Shown one piece after another: positions 58,666-64,000 of a DNA stretch of 64,000 nt (positions within the stretch are counted from its first letter, which is position 1; each line of letters begins with the position of its first letter). Source of the DNA: Ga0077530 sp035565975 (GTDB taxonomy: Bacteria; Pseudomonadota; Alphaproteobacteria; Rhizobiales; Hyphomicrobiaceae); the NCBI GenBank assembly GCA_035565975.1, contig DATMRT010000098.1, forward strand, positions 3,046-67,045, written 5' to 3'. Both the position numbers and the translations under genes were made by a program. The notes under the pieces are model-generated. The model did no database searches and was not told where the DNA came from. It saw only the letters and a program-made list of their open reading frames with translations.

Positions 58666-59274
58666 ATGTCTTTGAGACGTGTGGGCGCAGGCACCGCTTT
58701 CCTTGTTGCCGGCGCATTCTTCACAAGCGCCGAGGCCGCCCCCGTCACGGGTGGCGTGGACACGAAGGGGCTGATTGACCCCAGTGCAATAGTCCAGAAG
58801 ACCCAGGTCATCGTGTTTGGCGGACGCCGCTGGTGCTACTACTGGGATGCCTGGAATGGCCCCGGCTGGTACTGGTGCGGTTATGGTTGGCGCCGTGGTT
58901 TTGGCTGGGGTGGTGGTCCGGGATGGCATGGCTGGCGCCATCACAGCCGTGACTGGCATCGCCGCCATCGCGGATGGGACCGCGCCGATCGGCGCGATCG
59001 GCCCCGCGGAGAACGCCGTGACCGTAATCGTGGCGAACGCGGCGATCGGCCCCGCGGAGAGCGCCGCTCCGAAGGTCGCCGCGATAGTCAGGTGCGCGGT
59101 TGGAGTTCGCGCTCCGGCGACCGTGGCAGCATGAGCCGCGGCCGTAGCGGCGGCGGTGACCGCGGCAGCGTGAGCCGCGGCGGTGGCGGCGGCGGGCGCG
59201 GCATGAGCAGCGGCGGTGGAGGTCGTGGTGGTGGTGGTGGCGGCGGCGGTGGTGGCCGTGGCGGCCGCAACTAG
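58666..59274 (+). CDS. Secreted Gly/Arg-rich low-complexity protein
   Basis: 202 residues. A signal peptide (FLVAGAFFTSAEA), a short Trp/Tyr/Gly-rich stretch with two cysteines (WCYYWDAWNGPGWYWCGYGW), then Arg/Asp/Gly-rich repeats (DRADRRDRPRGER, RNRGERGDRPRGER) and a Ser/Gly then poly-Gly tail. I know no family with function; small Trp/Gly-rich exported proteins of this kind occur in Rhizobiales. Homology cannot be trusted across the repeat part. It is 160 bases downstream of the macroglobulin gene. Confidence 0.68.
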   Translation: MSLRRVGAGTAFLVAGAFFTSAEAAPVTGGVDTKGLIDPSAIVQKTQVIVFGGRRWCYYWDAWNGPGWYWCGYGWRRGFGWGGGPGWHGWRHHSRDWHRRHRGWDRADRRDRPRGERRDRNRGERGDRPRGERRSEGRRDSQVRGWSSRSGDRGSMSRGRSGGGDRGSVSRGGGGGGRGMSSGGGGRGGGGGGGGGGRGGRN

Positions 59275-59313
59275 CTGACACCTGCCGGCAACAATGCCGC
59301 GACATGAAACGAG

Positions 59314-59345
59314 ACGACCGCTTCGGCTTCCTCCGAAGCGGTCGT
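59314..59345. terminator. Strong hairpin between convergent genes
   Basis: Perfect 13-bp stem ACGACCGCTTCGG / CCGAAGCGGTCGT with a 6-base loop, located between the Gly/Arg-rich gene and the convergent monooxygenase. It can serve both strands. No U-run. Confidence 0.6.
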
Positions 59346-59382
59346 TGCGTTCGTAAAGAGATGCGCGGTCGCCGCCCGTCCG

Positions 59383-61101
59383 CTATTCCGCGGCGACAGC
59401 ACGTGCATCGGCGGGCGTCAGCACGAAGCCCTCATATCCTTTCGCCGCGACCTCGTCGCACTCCTCGCGATAGGTACCGACGCCGCCGATGTACGGCATG
59501 AACACGCGCGGCTTGCCGGCGACGTTCGCGCCCATGTACCAGGAGGCGGCCTTCACATAGAGCGTGCGGTGTCCGGCCTCGTTCACGTGCTGGCCCCACG
59601 CCGCCTGTGCATCCGCGGTCGGCTCGATGGTTTCAAGGCCGTTCTTGCGCATGTGCGCCAGGGCGTCGATCATCCAATCGACGTGCTGCTCGATGGACAC
59701 GATCATATTGCTCAGCACCGATGGACTGCCCGGCCCTGTGATCATGAAAAGGTTCGGCATTCCCGCGCTCATCAGCCCGAGATAGGTCTGCGGACCGGCC
59801 GCCCACTGCTCGCGGAGTTCCGCGCCTTCGCGGCCGCGGATGTCGATGTTCATGAGCGTTCCCGTCATGGCATCGAAACCGGTCGCATAGACGATCGCGT
59901 CGAATTCGTATTCGCCAGCCGCCGTCCGCACACCCTTCGGCGTGATCGCCTCGATCGGCGTCGCCTTCAGGTCGACGAGTTCGACGTTCGGCCGATTGTA
60001 TGTCTCAAAGTAGTCCGTATCGACGCAGATGCGCTTGGTCCCGATCGGATAGTCTTTCGGGCATAGGATTTCGGCAGTCGCAGGGTTCCTCACGATCTCG
60101 CGGATCTTGGAACGCACGAACTCGGCGGCCGTGTCGTTGGACTCCTGGTTGGTGAGGAGGTCGTTGAAGGCTGCCATGAACGAGGTGCCGCCGGTCGCCC
60201 AGCGTGCTTCATAGACACGGCGGCGCTCGTCGTCCGACACGGCCATCGCGGACACATCGTTGATGCCGTAGTTGGCGTCGCTTGCATCATAGAGAATGCC
60301 CGTGCGCATGGTGCGCGCCTTGGCGCGGCGCACGTCATACTGGGATTTCCACGCCCCCTCGTAGTCCGGCGTCATCGGCCCATTGCGCGAGGGGATCGAA
60401 TAGTTGGGCGTGCGCTGGAACACAGTGAGCTGCGCGGCCTGCTCGGCGATCACTGGAATGGCCTGAATTGCCGACGAGCCCGTCCCGATGACAGCGACCC
60501 GCTGCCCTGAGAAGTCGACGCCTTCATGCGGCCAGTAGCCGGTGTGATAGGTGGCGCCCTGGTAGGAATCCCTTCCTTCGATTTCGGGCAGCTTGGCCGT
60601 CGACAGGCATCCCGTCGCCATGACGCAGAACTGCGCCGAGAACCGCTCGCCGCCGTTCGTGAGGATCTGCCAGCGGCGCGTCTCCTCGTCGTAATGGGCC
60701 GCTGTCACACGCGTTTCGAACTGGATGTCGCGGCGCAGGTCGAATCGGTCCGCGACGTGGTTGGCATAGGCGAGGATCTCGGGCTGGCCGGCGAAGCGCT
60801 CGCTCCAGGACCATTCCTGCTGCAATGCCGGCGAGAACGAGAAGGAGTACTGCATGCTTTCGACGTCGCAGCGTGCGCCGGGATAGCGGTTCCAATACCA
60901 GGTACCGCCGACACCCGTTGCGGCCTCGAGAATGCGCGCGCTGAGACCGAGCTCACGCAACCGATGCAGCATATACATGCCGCCGAAGCCGGCACCGACG
61001 ATGATGACGTCGTAGCCCGCGGCGCGGACCTCGCCCTTGCGGGCTTGCGGCTCTCTGGTCTCCTCGGCTCCCCTCACTGGCACGGATCGGCTCCTTCCCA
61101 T
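59383..61101 (-). CDS. Flavin monooxygenase, Baeyer-Villiger type
   Basis: 572 residues. FAD site VGAGFGGMYMLHRLRELG, Baeyer-Villiger signature YQGATYHTGYWP (F to Y in the first position), and NADPH site VIGTGSSAIQAIPVIAEQA. It inserts oxygen into ketones or sulfides. The substrate is unknown. The first 27 residues are variable; an internal start is possible. Convergent with the Gly/Arg-rich gene and divergent from the YbjN gene. Confidence 0.9.
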   Translation of the reverse strand: MGRSRSVPVRGAEETREPQARKGEVRAAGYDVIIVGAGFGGMYMLHRLRELGLSARILEAATGVGGTWYWNRYPGARCDVESMQYSFSFSPALQQEWSWSERFAGQPEILAYANHVADRFDLRRDIQFETRVTAAHYDEETRRWQILTNGGERFSAQFCVMATGCLSTAKLPEIEGRDSYQGATYHTGYWPHEGVDFSGQRVAVIGTGSSAIQAIPVIAEQAAQLTVFQRTPNYSIPSRNGPMTPDYEGAWKSQYDVRRAKARTMRTGILYDASDANYGINDVSAMAVSDDERRRVYEARWATGGTSFMAAFNDLLTNQESNDTAAEFVRSKIREIVRNPATAEILCPKDYPIGTKRICVDTDYFETYNRPNVELVDLKATPIEAITPKGVRTAAGEYEFDAIVYATGFDAMTGTLMNIDIRGREGAELREQWAAGPQTYLGLMSAGMPNLFMITGPGSPSVLSNMIVSIEQHVDWMIDALAHMRKNGLETIEPTADAQAAWGQHVNEAGHRTLYVKAASWYMGANVAGKPRVFMPYIGGVGTYREECDEVAAKGYEGFVLTPADARAVAAE

Positions 61102-61320
61102 TTTGCGGCCCGTTCTTTACGCGCGTTGCTGCGCATACGGAGTCTCTCGTTTCAGGTGACCGTGCCGGAACGGCAAAGTCAATACACGGCCACGCAACCC
61201 CCTATGCGGGTGGTGTTGGAGACATGCCACGCGGGTATTCCAGTCGTCCGGGACCGTCTTGATCGTGTGAACGGGGGGGTGCATAGATTCCGCCGAATAC
61301 TCGCTTCCGGAGGGATACCC

Positions 61321-61806
61321 ATGCATTTCATCGCCTTGCTGGCCGCGCTCTTGTTCGCGGCAGGACCTGCACTTGCCCAGTCCGCTCCGAGTTCCTGCGC
61401 CAACATCGTCGACGGCAGCGATCCGGCCCGCATCTTCCATCTGGCGCGCGGCCACGGCTCAGCCGAGATCGGCACGGACAACCGGGGCGATCCGAAGATC
61501 GACGGACGGATGCATGGCGCGCGCTACCAGATCTATTTTTACGGGTGCAACAAGGGCGAGCAGTGCACGTCGGTCCAGTTCCGTGCGGGCTTCACCCAGC
61601 AGAACAAGCAGACCATCGAGCGCATGAACGAGTGGAATGTCACCAAGCGCTTCGGCAAGGCGGCCATCGACAAGGACGGTGACGCGACGATCGAGATGAA
61701 CGTCAATCTCCGCGGCGGCGTCTGCAATGCGAACTTCGACGAGACGATCGGCTGGTGGTCGACCGTGCTGCGCGAGTTCCTTCAGTTCATCAACTTCAAG
61801 ACCTGA
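61321..61806 (+). CDS. Exported YbjN-domain protein
   Basis: 161 residues from ATG 61321 with GGAGGG upstream. A signal peptide (MHFIALLAALLFAAGPALAQ) and the YbjN core: GDPKIDGRMHGARYQIYFYGCNKGEQCTSVQFRAGF, then MNEWNVTKRFGKAAID. The role of YbjN is unsettled (stress and motility regulator in E. coli); here it is exported. Cysteines in YGCNKGEQC may form a disulfide. The frame is open upstream but lacks family similarity. Confidence 0.85.
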   Translation: MHFIALLAALLFAAGPALAQSAPSSCANIVDGSDPARIFHLARGHGSAEIGTDNRGDPKIDGRMHGARYQIYFYGCNKGEQCTSVQFRAGFTQQNKQTIERMNEWNVTKRFGKAAIDKDGDATIEMNVNLRGGVCNANFDETIGWWSTVLREFLQFINFKT

Positions 61807-61811
61807 CGCGC

Positions 61812-62672
61812 CTACGCCGCGATCCGCGCGAGCCCGTTGTTGAGGATCACTACGTCGCGCTCGACGCAGCGTGAGCGGAAGGAGATCTCCGCGCCGTTGC
61901 GCCAGATTTCCGTGCGGATGGTCTCGCCCGGGTAGATGGGCGAGGAAAAACGCACCTGCATATGCGTGATGCGGCCGGCATCGCCACCGCATGCAAGCTT
62001 GGCGAGCGCACGCCCGGCAATGCCGAACGAGCAGAGCCCATGCAGGATCGGCGCGCGGAAGCCAGCGACGGCTGCGACCTTGGGATCGGCGTGCAGCGGG
62101 TTCATATCGCCCGAAAGCCGGTAGATCAGCGCCTGGCGCGGCAGCGTCGGAATATCGAGCACGGCATCGGGCGCTTTCTCAGGGAGCGTATGCACGGCCG
62201 GGGTCGGCCCTGACGGCCCGCCGAAGCCACCGTCGCCGCGCAGGAAGCTCGTCGAGACGAGCGTCGCGATGTGCGTGCCGCTGTCTTTCGCGATGATGTC
62301 GCGCTCGGAGATGAGCAGCGCGCCGCGGTCCTTGCCCTTGTCGATGAGCCCGGTGATACGTGAGCGGCCGATGAACGTGCCCGAGGCCGGCACGGGCGCA
62401 TGGATGGTGATCGCCTGCTCGCCGTGGACGACCTTGCGCCAGTCGACGCCGGTTCCGCTTTCCTTCAACCAGAAGCCCTGATAGCCGAGCACCGTGACCA
62501 TGGTCGGCAAGGCCACGAGATTGTCCTCGTAGACATAGCGCAGTTCGCTCTCGTCCAGCGGATCGCTGCCGCAACCGACTCCCAGGGCATAGAGCATCGT
62601 GTCACGCTGGGTGAACGTCTGGACGACGTCGTCGAACTTCCAGTTGCGCAGCTTCTCGGCGTCCATGGCCAT
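61812..62672 (-). CDS. MaoC-type enoyl-CoA hydratase family protein
   Basis: 286 residues from ATG 62672. Two hot-dog domains; the C-terminal one carries the hydratase 2 motif YRLSGDMNPLHADPKVAAVAGF followed by ILHGLCSFG, with Asp and His as the catalytic pair. The closest functional group hydrates long or steroid side-chain 2-enoyl-CoAs. Substrate unknown. Convergent with the YbjN gene. Confidence 0.88.
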   Translation of the reverse strand: MAMDAEKLRNWKFDDVVQTFTQRDTMLYALGVGCGSDPLDESELRYVYEDNLVALPTMVTVLGYQGFWLKESGTGVDWRKVVHGEQAITIHAPVPASGTFIGRSRITGLIDKGKDRGALLISERDIIAKDSGTHIATLVSTSFLRGDGGFGGPSGPTPAVHTLPEKAPDAVLDIPTLPRQALIYRLSGDMNPLHADPKVAAVAGFRAPILHGLCSFGIAGRALAKLACGGDAGRITHMQVRFSSPIYPGETIRTEIWRNGAEISFRSRCVERDVVILNNGLARIAA

Positions 62673-63060
62673 GGGGCATTCCCTCACGCATCTCTCGGAT
62701 TTGCGGCACGGACAGTGCCATGCCCTCACCGCTGCGGTCAAACCGGCCCAAGCCTGGCACGGCCGTACAAAGCGAAAGGCGGCCCGCTGCCACGGACGGC
62801 AACAGCAATCACCGCGACGCGTTTTGATGACGATCCAGCGTCCGAACCCTGAATCCCAGTCGGCTTGGAACGGTTCGGTTTGCATTTTTTTACCGTTATG
62901 TGACGGAACGTCCTAAACGCAACCAGATGATTGGGAAGAATGCAGACATGGGCCGGTCCGCTTGATGCCTATCAAAGCACGATAGATTGGATGCGTTCAG
63001 TCATCGGGACTGATTGAGATGCGGCTGCCGGGTCTCAACATCCGGTCGACTTTAAGAGCA
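62673..63060. other. 388-base intergenic region
   Basis: The two flanking genes are divergent. A run of seven Ts occurs at about 62885-62891, and a short stem TCAGTC / GACTGA near 62997-63013. No protein frame or RNA gene stands out. Confidence 0.4.
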
Positions 63061-64000
63061 ATGGAGATGGTGCGCGAAGCCGAGATCACTGCCTTCCTGT
63101 CCGATCCGGCGTCCTATCCGGAACGCCCCGAGCGTGTGGACGTGATCGAGACGCACGCAGCGCGCATCTTCCTGGCCGGCTCCCGCGCCATCAAGGTCAA
63201 GAAGCACGTCCGTCTTCCCTATCTCGATTTCACCACGCTCGCGCGGCGGGAGGCGGCTTTGACGCGCGAGCTGGAGCTCAACCAGCCGGCTGCGCCCGAC
63301 ATCTATCTGGGACTCGGACATATCACGCGCGAGAGCAGCCGCGGGCTGGCCATCGATGGCGCCGGCGAGGTGATCGAGGTCGCGCTGCATATGCGGCGCT
63401 TCAAGCAGGACGATCTTCTGAGCCATGCCGCTACTGCCGGACGCATCGACCGGAAGCTGGCCAAGACCATTGCCGACGTCGTATTCGCTGCGCATCAGGC
63501 CGCGCCGGTTGCTACGATCGGCGACGGTGTCGAGCGCTTCGATCGCATCATCGGCGATATCGAGGCGGCGTTGGGCTCGTGCTCCGACCCTGGCATTCGT
63601 GCCGAGCACGCCACTTTCGCCAACCTCGCACGTGCGCACCTCGCACGCGTGCGCCCGCTTCTCGCTCTCCGTGCCAGCGCAGGCTTTCGGCGGCGTTGCC
63701 ACGGCGATCTGCATCTCGGCAACATGGTGCTCTGGCACGGGCAGCCCCTGCCATTCGATGCGCTGGAGTTCGACGAGGAGCTGGCGACGATCGACGTCCT
63801 CTACGATCTTGCCTTCCTGATCATGGATCTCGATCACCAGAACCTGCGCCCGCGCGCCAACGACGTGCTCAACCGCTATCTTTGGCGCGCCGACGCGCGC
63901 AATCTCGAAGGCATAGCCGCAATGCCGCTCTTCCTGGCGCTCCGGGCCGGCATCCGCGCGATGGTCGATCTGCATCGGCTTGCTGGTGCGGATTCGGCAC
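63061..64000 (+). CDS. Aminoglycoside phosphotransferase-like protein (partial, cut by the window edge)
   Basis: From ATG 63061 the frame stays open to the end. A kinase-like fold: KVKKHVRLPYLDF near the start, and the catalytic loop HGDLHLGN with H214, then DALEFDEELATIDVLYDLAFLIMDL. In the family this N-terminal APH domain is often fused to a C-terminal AAA ATPase (COG0645-type); the second half is out of the window. The true substrate of this branch is not known. Confidence 0.82.
   Translation, partial: MEMVREAEITAFLSDPASYPERPERVDVIETHAARIFLAGSRAIKVKKHVRLPYLDFTTLARREAALTRELELNQPAAPDIYLGLGHITRESSRGLAIDGAGEVIEVALHMRRFKQDDLLSHAATAGRIDRKLAKTIADVVFAAHQAAPVATIGDGVERFDRIIGDIEAALGSCSDPGIRAEHATFANLARAHLARVRPLLALRASAGFRRRCHGDLHLGNMVLWHGQPLPFDALEFDEELATIDVLYDLAFLIMDLDHQNLRPRANDVLNRYLWRADARNLEGIAAMPLFLALRAGIRAMVDLHRLAGADSA

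Noticed and set aside
60526..61320. A long N-terminal extension of the YbjN protein
   Set aside because: It overlaps the monooxygenase antisense and lacks protein-like features; a clear signal peptide begins at 61321.

Overview
The window is GC-rich and densely coded, and looks like chromosome from an alphaproteobacterium, most likely of the order Hyphomicrobiales (Rhizobiales). Four things point there: a divK-pleD pair divergent from a DUF3572 gene; a DUF1467 gene; the short, kinase-domain-only HPr kinase; and scattered palindromes with the core TCCCCGT-N(4-5)-ACGGGGA. I see no tRNA, rRNA, CRISPR array, insertion sequence or prophage. Genus cannot be decided from sequence alone.

Layout. 1-2.4 kb: proton-translocating transhydrogenase operon pntAA-pntAB-pntB, with a small colicin-D-immunity-like gene wedged between pntAB and pntB. 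2.5-5.8 kb: pleD and divK (cell cycle and c-di-GMP), divergent from DUF3572 and a ROK sugar kinase. 5.8-12.9 kb: a small lipoprotein, a PanE-like reductase, an IlvD/Edd sugar-acid dehydratase, HprK, an M15-type peptidase, Ppx/GppA phosphatase and the rRNA methyltransferase RlmE. 12.9-21.4 kb: a sodium:solute symporter, a DegP-type protease, a Tat-exported PhoX-like phosphatase, an EmrB-type exporter, a 2-hydroxyacid dehydrogenase and a small membrane protein.

21.9-32.7 kb is one long + strand block: gltB, a GST-like gene, gltD, prolyl-tRNA editing protein, YbbN/CnoX thioredoxin-TPR chaperone, a LON-N domain protein, a Trm112-like protein and an aldehyde dehydrogenase. It combines ammonia assimilation with protein and translation quality control. 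32.9-35.0 kb: an SDR dehydrogenase, a possible small RNA with its own terminator, DUF1467 and a secreted CPMC thioredoxin-like protein. 35.0-38.3 kb: two paralogous Tad-type von Willebrand A proteins in tandem, away from any tad pilus locus. 38.5-47.4 kb: a TTC38-like TPR protein, YqeY, an RhlE helicase with a long disordered tail, a class IIA HAD phosphatase, a membrane-anchored degenerate EAL protein and an ABC-F ATPase.

47.4-51.2 kb: a membrane protein with an exact CtrA-type box upstream, then rimM, rpsP, a GNAT acetyltransferase and ffh (all minus strand). The usual trmD and rplS are missing after rimM. 51.3-64.0 kb: a GST-like protein, a bactofilin, a thioester-containing bacterial alpha-2-macroglobulin without pbpC beside it, a Gly/Arg-rich secreted protein, a Baeyer-Villiger-type monooxygenase, a YbjN-domain protein, a MaoC-type hydratase and the start of an aminoglycoside-phosphotransferase-like protein cut by the window edge.

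Most of this is housekeeping. The most unusual items are the immunity-like gene inside the pnt operon, the orphan + strand terminator and possible RNA near 34 kb, the twin vWA proteins, the degenerate EAL protein, the CtrA-box membrane protein and the palindrome inside the pntAB reading frame.
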